Positions 27,065-36,500 are shown, counted from the stretch's first letter. The stretch is 64,000 nucleotides of DNA from Palsa-504 sp963847965 (GCA_963847965.1 CAWKCG010000050.1:186001-250000); one strand, 5' to 3'. Translations and numbers: made by a program. Notes: generated by a model not told the origin, from the letters alone.

Positions 27065-27381
27065 CCGCGGGATGTCTTCCCGCCCGGTCAGGGACTTTGA
27101 CCTGTCCCGCGCCTGCCCCACCGGCCCGCTGCAGCCGCCGGCGGCCGTGCCCCCGGACCGGGTTCCCGTCCGGCAGGTCCCGCTACTGGGCCTGGACCGC
27201 CGGGCCGCCTGGGTTCGCGAGTTTCGTTTGTGACGTGTCACAGACGTACCAGGGCGGGCGCTGGGGCGCGTCCATCCCGACCGGCCAGAACTTGACACGA
27301 CCAGAGCTAGTCCGGAACTGTGTCAGAAACCATCATGACCTCGAGGGGGACGGCGGTGCGCTCAGCGGACGGCGGTGCGCT
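27065..27381. other. Intergenic region with a TGTGAC palindrome and a TTGACA box
   Basis: No gene is recognised. TGTGAC-GT-GTCACA (27229-27242) is a perfect inverted repeat. A consensus -35 hexamer TTGACA follows at 27292-27297; the matching -10 is unclear. This is the likely promoter and operator of the bicupin-SDR operon. Confidence 0.45.
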
Positions 27382-27459
27382 CATGACGACCCGGACGCTC
27401 ATCTGCGGCGGCAACCTGGCCCGCCCCGACGTGCGCCCGACCGGGTACGGAAGGGAGTG
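27382..27459 (+). other. Short open frame coupled to the bicupin gene
   Basis: ATG 27382 opens 25 codons (MTTRTLICGGNLARPDVRPT...) ending in TGA that overlaps the GTG of the bicupin gene (GTGA at 27457-27460). It could be a leader peptide, or the true N-terminus of the next protein separated by a frameshift. No ribosome site is evident. Confidence 0.3.
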
Positions 27460-28368
27460 ACCGGCGTCCTGCCGGGTCCGCCGCCGTCCCGGCACCTAGT
27501 GCGCCGCGCCGCCGAGGCCCGCTTCCTCGGCCCGCCCGAGTGGGCGCCCGCGGCCGTAGGCTTCCGGCGGTGGCCGGCCGTGGACGACCAGATCGGTGCC
27601 GCAGTCGGGGCCGTGCACACCGGGTTCGGAATCTGCGAGCTCGAGCCCTCCGGGACACTGCCCGGGCACGTACACGCGTTCGAGCAGGCCTTCTTCGTGC
27701 TCGAAGGCGAGGTGGTGCTGACCACGCCCGAGGGCGCGTTCCGGTTCGGCCCCGACGACTACGGGCTGGTTCCCGTCGGCGTGCCGCACGCCTGGCGCAA
27801 CGAGGGCGGCACCACCGCCCGGTGGGCGGACATGCAGGCGCCGCAGCCCCGTCGGCGTCACCACGGCGACACGATGCAGGTGGGCCTGGAGGGGGGACCA
27901 CCGGCCGTTCGGCCTGAACTGAAAGACCCGCGGACGCGGTCGTTCGGGCATATCGCGGCGGCCAGCATGAGCGGTCCTTCGCCGGACGAGGTCAGCATGC
28001 GGACGGCACGGCTGGTGTACAGCGGCATCACGGTGAAGATGATGGTGGACACCGACCTGGGGGCGCAGCTGCAGACGATGTTCATGGTGCAATACGAGGC
28101 GGATGGGGTGGCCGGGGCGCATGATCATCCGTTCGAGGAGACGTACCTGATCCTGGAGGGCGCGACCGACGCGACGTTCGACGGGGAGCCCTACCGGCTG
28201 GAGCGGGGTGACGTCGCCTGGACGGGCGTGGGGTGCGTGCACTCGTTCCGCAACGCAGGCCGCGGGCCGGTGCGCTGGCTCGAGACGCAGGCGCCGCAGC
28301 CGCCCGCGCGCCATTCGTACCGGTTCGCCGGGGAGTGGGAAGACCTACGCCGGACGGAGCGTCCATGA
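27457..28368 (+). CDS. Bicupin protein, (S)-ureidoglycine aminohydrolase-like
   Basis: About 303 residues from GTG 27457 behind GGAAGGGA; a GTG near 27500 is an alternative. Two cupin domains: GTLPGHVHAFEQAFFVLEGEVVL with VPVGVPHAWRNEG, and GVAGAHDHPFEETYLILEGATDATF with VGCVHSFRNAG. The His/Glu metal ligands (HVHAFEQ; HDHPFEE) are present in both. The arrangement resembles UGHY-type ureidoglycine aminohydrolases, but no other allantoin-pathway gene is near, so a general metal-dependent role on a small carbonyl or amine compound is safer. Its stop overlaps the SDR start (ATGA), so both act together. Confidence 0.8.
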   Translation: MTGVLPGPPPSRHLVRRAAEARFLGPPEWAPAAVGFRRWPAVDDQIGAAVGAVHTGFGICELEPSGTLPGHVHAFEQAFFVLEGEVVLTTPEGAFRFGPDDYGLVPVGVPHAWRNEGGTTARWADMQAPQPRRRHHGDTMQVGLEGGPPAVRPELKDPRTRSFGHIAAASMSGPSPDEVSMRTARLVYSGITVKMMVDTDLGAQLQTMFMVQYEADGVAGAHDHPFEETYLILEGATDATFDGEPYRLERGDVAWTGVGCVHSFRNAGRGPVRWLETQAPQPPARHSYRFAGEWEDLRRTERP

Positions 28369-29054
28369 GCAGCGTCCTGGTCGTCGGCGGCACCTCGGGC
28401 ATCGGCCTCGAGATCGCCAGGTACTTCGCCGAAGCCGGCGACCGCGTCACGCTGACCGGCCGGGACGCCGGCCGGGCGGCCGCCGTGGCCGGCGAGGTCG
28501 GCGGCGACACCACCGGCATCGCGCTCCACCTGGCCAGGCCGCACGAGATCGCCCCCGCCCTGGCCGGGATCGACGTCGTCGACAAGCTCGTGCTGGCGGC
28601 CATCGACCGCGACGTCAACACCAGGATTGCCGACTACGACATCGACCTGGCGCAGCGCCTGGTGACGCTCAAGCTCGTCGGCTACCCCGAGGTGGTGCAC
28701 GCGCTAAGGCCCCGGCTGGCCCCCGACGCCGCCATCGTCATGTTCGGCGGCCTGGCCATGCTGCGCCCGTACCCGGGGTCCAACACGGTATCGACGGTCA
28801 ACGGCGGCGTCATCGGGCTGATGAACACGCTCATCGTCGAGCTGGCGCCCGTCCGGGTCAACGTGATCCATCCCGGCATCGTCGGCGACAGCCCGTACTG
28901 GCGTGACCGTGACCTCAGCCCCGTAGTCGCGCGGACGCCCTGCGGCCGGCTGGCCCAGATGGCCGACATCGTGGACGCGGTGGCGTTCTTGCTCCGCAAC
29001 CCGGCGGTCAACGGCGTGAGCCTCAACGTCGACGGCGGCACGCTGCTCGGCTGA
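28365..29054 (+). CDS. Short-chain dehydrogenase/reductase-fold protein lacking Tyr/Lys
   Basis: 229 residues from ATG 28365, which overlaps the bicupin stop. NAD(P) motif GGTSGIGLEIARYF (8-21) and the C-terminal VNGVSLNVDGG block are typical of SDRs. The segment that normally reads YxxxK is VSTVNGGVIGL, so the catalytic Tyr and Lys are replaced by Val and Asn, and the Ser region reads FGGLAMLRP. A subgroup of actinobacterial SDRs shares this change. It may bind nucleotide without classical reduction chemistry. Confidence 0.82.
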   Translation: MSSVLVVGGTSGIGLEIARYFAEAGDRVTLTGRDAGRAAAVAGEVGGDTTGIALHLARPHEIAPALAGIDVVDKLVLAAIDRDVNTRIADYDIDLAQRLVTLKLVGYPEVVHALRPRLAPDAAIVMFGGLAMLRPYPGSNTVSTVNGGVIGLMNTLIVELAPVRVNVIHPGIVGDSPYWRDRDLSPVVARTPCGRLAQMADIVDAVAFLLRNPAVNGVSLNVDGGTLLG

Positions 29055-29059
29055 TCCGG

Positions 29060-29836
29060 TCAGCCCTTGGTGAAGGAGGTCAGCTCCTCGGTCGAGACGA
29101 CCTCCTTGAGGCTGGCCTCGCGGATGAGCGCCTCGGACTTCACCGTGCCCGTCCCGTTGGCGAACCAGTCCTTGATCTCGATGGTTACCGGGAACGAGGA
29201 CATGGTCCAGGCCATCGTCATGTCGATGATCGTGGCGGTGTACGTGCCGGCCGGGACGGTGACCGTCGCCGTGCCCGCGCCCTGGACCGTGACGTGCGCG
29301 GTCTCGGCCAGCTTCTTGCCGCCCTCCTTGACATCGATCGTCAGGACGTACCTGTATGGCCGGCCTGACGCGATGACCGCCGCGGGCGGCAGCAGGATGC
29401 CGCCGGACGAGCTTGACAACTGCCCGCCGCTCACCTGGTTCAGCGGCAGCGTGATCGACCCGTCCGAGTGGAAGATGTAGGCGTTGTGCACGGTGGTTGA
29501 CGACAGGCTGTTGTGGTAGGACTCGGCGACTCGCTGGCCGGTGGCCACCGGCGCAACGGACAGGATCTTGTCGATCACTGTGCTCGACGATCCGTCCAAC
29601 GGCACGGTCGAGGAGTAGACCCACGTGTTCCCCACCGCGACCGGGAACTGCAGCGCCGCAGCGGGCACGGCGCCCGGGGCCGAGCCCGCGGTCGCGGCGC
29701 CGCCCGAAGGGGCGCCGCCTGCCGTCGCGGGTGCGGAAGACGATGTGGTGGCCGATGTGGAGCACCCGGCCAGGACGAGCCCGGCGATCGCGGCCAACGC
29801 CGCCTTCGCGGTGATGTGCCGCCTTTGCGTATTCAC
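29060..29836 (-). CDS. Secreted lipoprotein of unknown function
   Basis: 258 residues. A lipoprotein signal peptide (basic MNTQRRHITAK, hydrophobic AALAAIAGLVLAGC with lipobox LAGC, Cys25) is followed by a Ser/Thr/Ala/Gly-rich linker and a beta-rich domain of about 190 residues (FPVAVGNTWVYSSTV, PAGTYTATIIDM, KDWFANGTGTVKSE). The GNTWVY start and the WFANGTGTVK end resemble outer-face proteins of unknown role in actinobacteria and Bacteroidetes. It converges on the SDR gene, 5 bases apart. Anchored outside the membrane. Confidence 0.8.
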   Translation of the reverse strand: MNTQRRHITAKAALAAIAGLVLAGCSTSATTSSSAPATAGGAPSGGAATAGSAPGAVPAAALQFPVAVGNTWVYSSTVPLDGSSSTVIDKILSVAPVATGQRVAESYHNSLSSTTVHNAYIFHSDGSITLPLNQVSGGQLSSSSGGILLPPAAVIASGRPYRYVLTIDVKEGGKKLAETAHVTVQGAGTATVTVPAGTYTATIIDMTMAWTMSSFPVTIEIKDWFANGTGTVKSEALIREASLKEVVSTEELTSFTKG

Positions 29837-29896
29837 AGCGGAAGCGTATTCTCGTCGCCCCCTGCGCGGCCGGGAGACCGCAAAACCGCGATGCCG

Positions 29897-30272
29897 TCAG
29901 TCTGCGCCGATCGCGATGACCTGGTTCGCCGGGTAGCGAGCGAGCAGGCGCTGCGCCTGCGTGCCACAACCGCGCCCCCGGGCCTCCGGCAACAACATGA
30001 TGCCGATCTCCCAGCAGTATGAGCTGGGCACGGTGACCTGCTGGCGGCGCCAGTTGACCAAGCCAAGCCGCTAGTCGCCAAGGGTGACGGCCAGCGTTCC
30101 GCCCTCCGGACTGATCAGGCCGTTTTCCTCCCAGCCCCGGCGCCAGTGCCACGGATCACGCCACCCGAACCATTCAAACTCACCCGTCTTCTCCGGGTTC
30201 TGCGTCAGGTCCTCCAGCATCGGCAGGTCATCCTCGCGCACCGGACGCAGCGCTATCTCCTCGGTCGGTCAT
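29897..30272 (-). pseudogene. RimJ/RimL-type GNAT acetyltransferase remnant
   Basis: From ATG 30272 the sequence, after one extra base, reads EEIALRPVREDDLPMLEDL, then FEWFGWRDPWHWRRGWEENG, then GGTLAVTLGD, a TAG stop, RLGLVNWRRQ, then YCWEIGIMLLPEARGRGCGTQAQRLLARY. This is a clear GNAT domain with the acetyl-CoA motif RGRGCGTQAQ. It is interrupted by an in-frame stop and ends prematurely, lacking the last strands. Not described by any intact frame. Confidence 0.7.
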
Positions 30273-30560
30273 GCCCAAATCATGCCCGCGAGCCGCCCAA
30301 CCGCGTGCCCGCGGCAGCCAGCCATCGGTCGTGCCCAGATGGTGCACGCCTGCCCTTCACCGTGTGCCCGCCGCGGTCGGTCTTCGGTCGTGCCCAGGTC
30401 GTGCGCGCCTACCCTCTACCGCGTGCCCCGCGGCAGTCGGCCATCGGTCGTGCCCGAATCATGTACGCCTGCCCCCAAGGGTGCCTGCTGCGGTCAACGA
30501 TCGGCCGTGCCCAATTCCAGCTCGCTTAGCCTAAAGCGCGTGCCACCGGTGTGCCCGCTG
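30266..30560. repeat. Imperfect tandem repeat, period 57-60 bp, five units
   Basis: Units start at 30266, 30326, 30385, 30445 and 30502, each opening CGGTCGTGCCC or close and containing a GTGCCCGCxGCGG block near the end. Divergence between units is considerable. The first unit overlaps the start codon of the GNAT remnant. No coding or CRISPR character seen. Confidence 0.75.
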
Positions 30561-30887
30561 CGGCCAACCACACGCCGCCTCGGCGTTCGGCGGCCACGAC
30601 CTCGCGCCGCGTTGCCTGTCCCACAACTGCCGGAATGGATTGTTCCGTTCTGATACGAAGGTTAATCCACGTTGGGAGATCGCTCGCTCATCGGCAGGCT
30701 CACATTCCGCGATCCGGGCTGCCAACTTTATCGGAAAGATAATCGAATACGCCGGCGTGCCAGCCGGTGAAATGTCAGAGGCAGCTGTTAGAGTCAGATT
30801 AGAAAACAATGCTGAAGGTGACCGGAAGATCATCAAGCCAGACATACGCATTACCTAAGAGCCACCCGGGGGAGGTGAGACAAGAAC

Positions 30888-32526
30888 ATGAGCACGGGGA
30901 CAAGCCAAGCCAGCGCCGGCGAGCTGCTGGACATCCTGGAGACCACCGCGGGGCTGCTGGCCGACCTGGACGCGGCCGAGCTGCCCGCCGTCGTGCTCGG
31001 GGACAGCCTGGCCGGGATGGAACGCCTGGACGCGGTGCTGGCCGCGGCGCGCAGCGGGCTGCTGGCCGCGTTCGACGCCAAGGACGGGCACCTGGCCGAC
31101 GGGCAGCGGACGCTGCGCGCCTGGGCGGTCAACGTGCTGGGCGTGACCAAGGGGCAGGCCGGGGAGTACCTGGCGCTGCGCGGCGCTGGCCCGGGACCAT
31201 GCGGTGCTGCGGGCCGGGCTGCGGGACAAGGTGGTCCCGAAGTCGCTGGCGCTGCAGCTGGCCCGGTGGACCCGGGACATCCCCGGGGAGTTCCGGCCCA
31301 AGGCCGAGGAGATCTTGGTCATGGCGGCGCGGGCCGGGGCGCGGCTGCGGGAGCTGGCCGCGATCTACGCCGAGATCCGCGCCCACACCGCCCCGCCCGA
31401 CCCGGACGGCCCGGACCCGCACCTGGACCGCGGCCTGTCCCTGGACACCACCCTCGACGGCGCCGGGCTCATCCGCGGCGACCTCACCCCCGAATGCGCC
31501 GCCATGGTGACCGCGGTGCTGGACGCGCTGTCCGCGCCGCAGCCGGGGGACCTGCGCACCCGGCCCCAGCGCTACCATGACGCGCTGAAGGAGGCGATGA
31601 AGCGGCTGCTGGCCGCCAACCTGGTGCCGGCCCGGGCCGGGCAGCCCACCAGGGCCCTGGTCCACATCGGGTTCCCCGACCTGGTGGAGATGGATAAGGA
31701 CTCGGTGCTGCAGGACCGGTGGATCGCGGCGTACCGGGCCCGGTGGGCCGCGGCCCGCGCGGCCGCCTCGGTCGGTCCCAGCGACGGCGGCGCCTGGCTG
31801 GAGGGCGACGCGGCCCGGACGGTGGCCTGCGACGCGATGATAATTCCGGTAGTGGTCGGCGACATCGACCCAAGCGCGGTCGAGCAACTCATCACCCTGT
31901 GCGTGGAGTACGCCCGCGTCCGCGGCGACGCCCACCGCGGGGACACCGAGAGCACCGGCACGCCTCACGGCACCGACGTCGACGTAACTGCGGGACCGGC
32001 CGGGCCGGATGCGAGTGCTACCGAGGACGCCGGGACGGGCCAGGACGCCACCGGGGTCGCCGGGCCGGGTGCCGGGACCGCCGCGCAGGTGCTGGCCATG
32101 CTTGAGCACCAGATCCTGGCCGCCGTCATCCAGATCGTCTCCGGCCCCGGCGGGGTCGCCTCCTTCCTCCGGCGCCACCTGCTCGGCAAGGGCCTGAACG
32201 GGCCATCCCTGCCCTTGGATGTCGGGCAGACCGACGACATCCCGGTGCACCTGCGGCGGCTGGTCGCGCTGCGGGACCAGGGCTGCGGGTACCCCGGCGG
32301 CTGCGACCAGCCGGCCTCGGCGTGCGAACCGCACCACGTGATCCACCGCGCCGACGGCGGCCCCACCAGCCTGGTCAACCTCAAAGGCGGCTGCCACTGG
32401 CACCACCACGTCCTGCTGCACCAACTCGGCTGGTCCCTCATGGTCCACCCGGACGGCACCAGCCAAGCCCGCAGCCCCGCAGGCAAGATCATCTACAGTC
32501 ACGGCCCCCCGCCCAGACCGGGGTAA
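30888..32526 (+). pseudogene. 13E12-type HNH endonuclease (DUF222), one-base frameshift
   Basis: About 545 residues when one extra G near 31181 is removed. The DUF222 domain begins ELLDILETTAGLLADLDAAELP and continues in the second frame with LARDHAVLRAGLRDKVVPKSLALQLARWTRDIPG and the LTPECAAMVTAVLDAL block. The C-terminal HNH domain is complete: ALRDQGCGYPGGCDQP, then CEPHHVIHRADGG, then LVNLKGGCHWHHH (Cys pairs, His, Asn, His). A strong GGGGGAGGTGAG site precedes ATG 30888. These genes are multi-copy in actinobacteria, with unknown cellular role and element-like spread. Confidence 0.88.
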
Positions 32527-32749
32527 CCCGCCTGCGCTGTAGCAGCACCGGGTGCGCTATTTGGCCGGTGCGGGCGGCGAAGGATGCCTCGCTTTGACAG
32601 CAACGGGCCGTTCAGCGTCATGGGGTAGACCTCGGCCACTGGCCATGTCGTTGAATTAATCGACGCGCATGATTCCCGCCGCTATTCACTAATACTTCCC
32701 GATAGCAGCTCACCCAGTGTCCATTCATGGGTCTGTATCGCTCGAGGTC

Positions 32750-33295
32750 TTAATCCGGTCCGGCTGCTTTCCAGGCGTCGCCGATGCAGCCCTCCTCGTA
32801 CTCCCACCAACCGTCGCGCGTACCGTCGCGCAGCAGCCGCTTCACCGCTGCGATATCGGCATCGGGTGGTACGTCAAGGGCCACCATCTGGTACCTCTCG
32901 ATTCCCTCTCCGGTCACGCCCAGCGGCGCGAACATATCAAGGACCTGCTGCCCCGACCCGCCCAGCGGGCCGTCCCGGAACACGATGATCCTGATCGTGC
33001 AGTGACCGGACCACTGCAGCTTCCCGTCCGCCCACAACTGGCCATCCTCCCCGCGGCGGATCCGGATGAGGTCATCGGTAGCCACGCCACGCACGAAGAA
33101 CGGCGTGTTATCAAGCCGGACCACGCCCGGGGTGACCGGGACGGCCCACAACCCCTCGCTCCGCGCCGGCGGCCATCCGTCCTCATCTCGCGGCAGGTCG
33201 AATACGACCTTTACGAACTGCCCGGCCGTCGGACCGCCTGGACGGGTCTGATCCACGGCACCAGCATGCCTGACGGCAGCCCATGCCCTGCCCAC
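32750..33295 (-). CDS. DUF4265 protein
   Basis: 181 residues. The blocks FVKVVFDLPRDEDGWPPARSEGLWAVPV, VVRLDNTPFFVRGVATDDLIRI, WSGHCTIRIIVF and MVALDVPPDADI followed by WWEYEEGCIGDAW are the DUF4265 signature, a soluble family of unknown role found in actinobacteria, often near toxin-immunity or unknown genes. The first about 25 residues may not be translated. It stands alone between an HNH gene and a sulfotransferase remnant. Confidence 0.85.
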   Translation of the reverse strand: MGRAWAAVRHAGAVDQTRPGGPTAGQFVKVVFDLPRDEDGWPPARSEGLWAVPVTPGVVRLDNTPFFVRGVATDDLIRIRRGEDGQLWADGKLQWSGHCTIRIIVFRDGPLGGSGQQVLDMFAPLGVTGEGIERYQMVALDVPPDADIAAVKRLLRDGTRDGWWEYEEGCIGDAWKAAGPD

Positions 33296-33448
33296 GTTCG
33301 AAGGTCCCGCCGCCGCAGGTCTGTCACGTGTTAACCAGATACTCCCCGCAGCCGTCCTTTCAGGGGTCTCCTCCCGGGACTGGGACTGAGCGCGTCATGT
33401 TGAGCGTCGGGGCGATGTCAATGGAAACGACGGTAGGAGAGGCGTGGA

Positions 33449-33690
33449 TCAGCCGGGGGAGCTCATCGCCGAGCGGACGAGGTCGACGTAGGTCTCGGTC
33501 AGGCTGTCGGCCTGCTTGCCATAGCGGACGGGCGGCAGGTGCTCTGCGTCGAGTTGCGGAAGGCGGAGAAACTCCAGGACCGAGTTCGCCGCGGCGAGCA
33601 GGCGTACCCCGTATCAGCCAGCGTGTGAGCCAGCAGCCAGCTTCCCGATCGCTGGACACAGCAGATCACGTAGCCCCGCACCGGCTCCAC
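33449..33690 (-). pseudogene. Stf0-type sulfotransferase remnant
   Basis: The frame starting at ATG 33690 reads GYVICCVQRSGSWLLAHTLADTGYA, the PAPS-binding N-terminus of Stf0 sulfotransferases (normally PRSGSTLL). Shortly after, a second frame reads SVLEFLRLPQLDAEHLPPVRYGKQADSLTETYVDLVR and stops, which matches the family C-terminus. The middle (about 150 residues) is deleted and the ends are out of frame. Mycobacterial Stf0 sulfates trehalose; the original substrate here is unknown. Confidence 0.6.
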
Positions 33691-33793
33691 AAGCAGAGCC
33701 TGCCTCGCTCCGGCTCGCTGATGAAAGCGGATTTCGCGGCCTCGGCACGGGCACCCAAAAAGGTAATGGCCAGGGTGCTGTTACCGTGATGCG

Positions 33794-34276
33794 GTGAAGG
33801 TTCGTCCGCGGGAGGCCGCCGATCAGGCAGCTGCCCAGGCGTTCCTCGCCCGGCACAACAGCGTCCGGGCAGCCCGCCTGGGAGAACTCGTCCACCCGCT
33901 GGACCATCCAGCACTGCTGGCCGAGGCCGATGACGGGCATCTGCTTGGGGTGCTTACCTATGTTCCAGAGCCGGGCTGGGAGCAGTGCGAGGTCCTCACC
34001 TTGCACACCGCGGAGCAGTGGCACGGGACCGGGACCGCGCTGATAGAGGCGGTCGAGCAGCTGGCGGCCCAGCACGGGTGCGCCCGCCTCTGGGTCATCA
34101 CCACCAACGACAACGTCGATGCACTGCGCTTCTACCAGCGCCGCGGCTTCTGCCTGGCCGCGGTGCATCGCGGGGCCGTCGATGACAGCCGCAGCAGGCT
34201 GAAGCCGGAGATCCCGGTGGTGGGCGCCTACGGGATCCCGATTCGCGATGAGATTGAGCTCGAAAAGCGGCCCTGA
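33794..34276 (+). CDS. GNAT-family N-acetyltransferase
   Basis: 160 residues from GTG 33794. MKVRPREAADQAAAQAFLARHNS, GHLLGVLTYV, EVLTLHTAEQWHGTGTALIEAVEQLA (acetyl-CoA motif with QWHGTGTALI) and LRFYQRRGF are in the canonical order. It is intact, unlike two other GNAT genes in this window. Ends in a stop within the downstream kinase remnant on the other strand. Substrate unknown. Confidence 0.87.
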   Translation: MKVRPREAADQAAAQAFLARHNSVRAARLGELVHPLDHPALLAEADDGHLLGVLTYVPEPGWEQCEVLTLHTAEQWHGTGTALIEAVEQLAAQHGCARLWVITTNDNVDALRFYQRRGFCLAAVHRGAVDDSRSRLKPEIPVVGAYGIPIRDEIELEKRP

Positions 34277-34454
34277 CCGCCAGCAGCGGGCGGTCGTGCC
34301 CGGCAGCCGCGACGGCCTTGGCCCGTTTTACCGGGATATCATCGCCGTCGATCCCCTTGAGACGTGGGATATCGCGTCCGCCGCCTTCCGCCTGGCCACC
34401 CTGGCGCGCACGCTCCCCGTTCCCCGTCAGCGGCGCCAGGCTTGTCCCGAGCAA

Positions 34455-34874
34455 TACTGTAACAACGACGTCTGACGCCACCGCGGCGATGATCCCAGCC
34501 GCCCGTGAAGGATCTAGCGGACCCACCTGACGAACCAGCGACCTCACGTCCCCGCCCGGCACGTACCGCATGGCGATAAACAGGACGCCATCGGCCTCTC
34601 CGGCCTCATGCACCGGGATGATATGCGGGTCCTCAACGGCCGCAGCCGCCCGGGCCTCCCGGATGAACCGCTCACGAAAGCCCGCATCGGCCGCCAGGGC
34701 CGGCGCCATGACTTTCAGTGCCACCCGACGGCCCAGCCGCTCATCCACGGCACGGAACACCACGGCCATCCCGCCTGCGCCAAGCTGCTCCTCAACGCGG
34801 TAGCCGGCCACGCGTGATCCGGGACCCAAACCAGGCAGCAAACCGCCAGCTGCCTCCGGAATCTCCGCGCCCAC
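34455..34874 (-). pseudogene. Truncated Ser/Thr kinase, N-lobe only
   Basis: From GTG 34874 (behind GGGGGGAGGAGG) the protein matches the two kinases at the left of the window: VAGYRVEEQLGAGGMAVVFRAVDERLGRRVALKVMAP, then ERFIREARAAAAVEDPHIIPVHEAGEADGVLFIAMRYVPGGDVRSL. Homology stops abruptly after SRAAGIIAAVAS, before the HRD loop, and the remaining frame (to 34098) is unrelated sequence. No catalytic or activation segment exists, so it cannot be an active kinase. Likely a deletion remnant. Confidence 0.8.
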
Positions 34875-35217
34875 GGCGCGCCTCCTCCCCCCACCAGCCA
34901 TTCTCGCACTCAAATTGCCACGCATGACGGTATAACAGACACGTCAGGTGCGGATCCACCCGCCGCGGATCACCTAGCCGACTTCATCGGCCAAGGCCAG
35001 AATGCCGCACCTGCTCGGGGTAATGCTGGCCTCGGCAGGCTGAGCCCGGCGTTGCACGGTCCCGGCTGCTGATCCCAGTGTCCTTCGGCTTTGTCGTGGC
35101 AAGCAAATGGGTGGACAGCTCCACCGATGCCATTGCAAGTTCGGAGGTGCATATGAATGCCTGCTGGAGATCCTTAAGAGGGATAGCCCGCCATGGATCT
35201 CTCACAGCCCTCGCTTG

Positions 35218-35292
35218 TCGGGCTGGCCGGATTCGAACCGGCGACCTCCGCGACCCAAACGCGGCGCGCTAGCCAAACTGCGCTACAGCCCG
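35218..35292 (-). tRNA. tRNA-Pro (anticodon UGG)
   Basis: The minus strand gives a cloverleaf with acceptor CGGGCTG/CAGCCCG, D arm with GCGCAGTTTGGCTAGCGC, anticodon stem CCGCG-TTTGGGT-CGCGG (anticodon TGG), T arm GCCGG-TTCGAAT-CCGGC and discriminator A. No CCA is encoded. It reads CCN proline codons. A tRNA-Pro upstream of tig is a common actinobacterial arrangement. Confidence 0.95.
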
Positions 35293-35427
35293 TGCGTGCC
35301 AGAGTCTAGCGTTCCGGGATGCCACATGGCGCGTCACGTACGGCCGAGCTCCGATTCTAGGCAACGTCGCCGAGCATCGCCGACATGACTTCTGCGGCCT
35401 TGGGGTGCGCCGTGGCAGAGTACCGCC

Positions 35428-36198
35428 ATGGACGATTCGGAATTCCTGGACTGCCTGTCATCGGACTACGCCCGCCTGCGCGACGCCGCCGCGGCCGCCG
35501 AGCCGACCGTGCCGGTACCGGGCTGCCCCGGCTGGACCATGGCCGATCTCGTCTTTCACGTCGCCGTGACCTACCTGCACAAGGTGACGATCATGCAGAC
35601 GGGACTGTGGCCTGAGCAGTGGCCGCCGCCGGACCTGGCCGAAGCGCCACCGCTGCCGCTCCTGACCCGGGCGTACGGCGAGCTGGTGGCGACCTTCGGC
35701 GAGCATGCACCCACCGACCACACACCGACCTGGTACGACCCGGACGAGACCGTCGCCTTCTGGATCCGCCGGATGGCGCAGGAGACCGTGATCCACCGGA
35801 TCGACGCCGAGCAAGCCGCTAGCCTGCCCGTCACGGCCGTGCCCGACGACCTGGCCGTCGACGGCGTGGACGAGGTGCTGAAGCGGTTCCTCGCCTACTC
35901 CTCGGTCACCTGGCCCGACGAGTTCTCGCAGATGAAGAGCGGCCACCTGGCCGGCGAGGGCAGCCGGGACGCCATCACCGTCACGGCGGGCCTGACGGCG
36001 TGGACGGTCCGGCCGTCACCTCGCGAGGTCCTCGTCGACGACGGGGCCAGCGGCAACTCCCGGGTGGCGATCCAGGCCGCGCCGGACCCGATGCTGCGCT
36101 GGCTCTGGGGCCGGGCAGGCGATGACGCCATCGAGGTGACCGGCGATCAAGAGTGGGCCCGTTACCTGCGCCGCATGATGGCCGAAGTTACCGAATAA
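35428..36198 (+). CDS. Maleylpyruvate isomerase-family (DinB-fold) protein
   Basis: 256 residues. The N-terminal four-helix DinB-like domain carries VPGCPGWTMADLVFHVAVTYLH and IRRMAQETVIHRIDAE; the histidines in VFHVA and ETVIHRID are the metal ligands of the mycothiol-dependent maleylpyruvate isomerase family. The C-terminal half (ITVTAGLTAWTVRPSP, then DPMLRWLWGRAGDDAIEVTGD) is the SCP2-like domain typical of this TIGR03083 group. Probably mycothiol- or metal-dependent; the substrate is not evident. The start at ATG 35428 lacks a clear ribosome site. Confidence 0.88.
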   Translation: MDDSEFLDCLSSDYARLRDAAAAAEPTVPVPGCPGWTMADLVFHVAVTYLHKVTIMQTGLWPEQWPPPDLAEAPPLPLLTRAYGELVATFGEHAPTDHTPTWYDPDETVAFWIRRMAQETVIHRIDAEQAASLPVTAVPDDLAVDGVDEVLKRFLAYSSVTWPDEFSQMKSGHLAGEGSRDAITVTAGLTAWTVRPSPREVLVDDGASGNSRVAIQAAPDPMLRWLWGRAGDDAIEVTGDQEWARYLRRMMAEVTE

Positions 36199-36209
36199 GA
36201 CGCCCGAAC

Positions 36210-36443
36210 CTAACGGCGGCGGGCCTCGGGTTCGTGCAGGGTCGCGGCCGACGACCGGAGCATGAACTCGGCGTAGGTGTCCGGCGCCCTATCGGTCTCG
36301 GCCAGGCCGTAGGTCAGCATGAGCGCGTTGGCGCGATTGGTGGCGTAATTGATCTCGCTGATCGCATCGCGAACCTTGCGGGCCAGGCGGACGATCCAGG
36401 ACGCCCGCTGACCTGCGGCTGGAGAAGTGCTGTAAGCGTCCAT
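36210..36443 (-). CDS. Small conserved actinobacterial protein of unknown function
   Basis: 77 residues from ATG 36443: MDAYSTSPAAGQRASWIVRL followed by RKVRDAISEINYATNRANAL and a short C-terminal part. The ISEINYATNR block is the hallmark of a family of small actinobacterial proteins (typically written as ...ELNYAQRR...). Soluble, basic first half, probably helical. Divergent from the AraC-type regulator, converging on the isomerase gene. Confidence 0.65.
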   Translation of the reverse strand: MDAYSTSPAAGQRASWIVRLARKVRDAISEINYATNRANALMLTYGLAETDRAPDTYAEFMLRSSAATLHEPEARRR

Positions 36444-36500
36444 ACCTCTAGTGTGCCGTGGCCCCGCCGGGCCGGACAGTGGCAGTAACGCCCTGTTTAG

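Noticed and set aside
28704..30152. 482-codon minus-strand frame across the SDR and lipoprotein genes
   Set aside because: It overlaps a lipoprotein with a clear signal peptide in another frame and has no domain.
30266..30560. Possible CRISPR array
   Set aside because: Period about 60 bp but repeats and spacers are equally diverged, and no cas gene is present.
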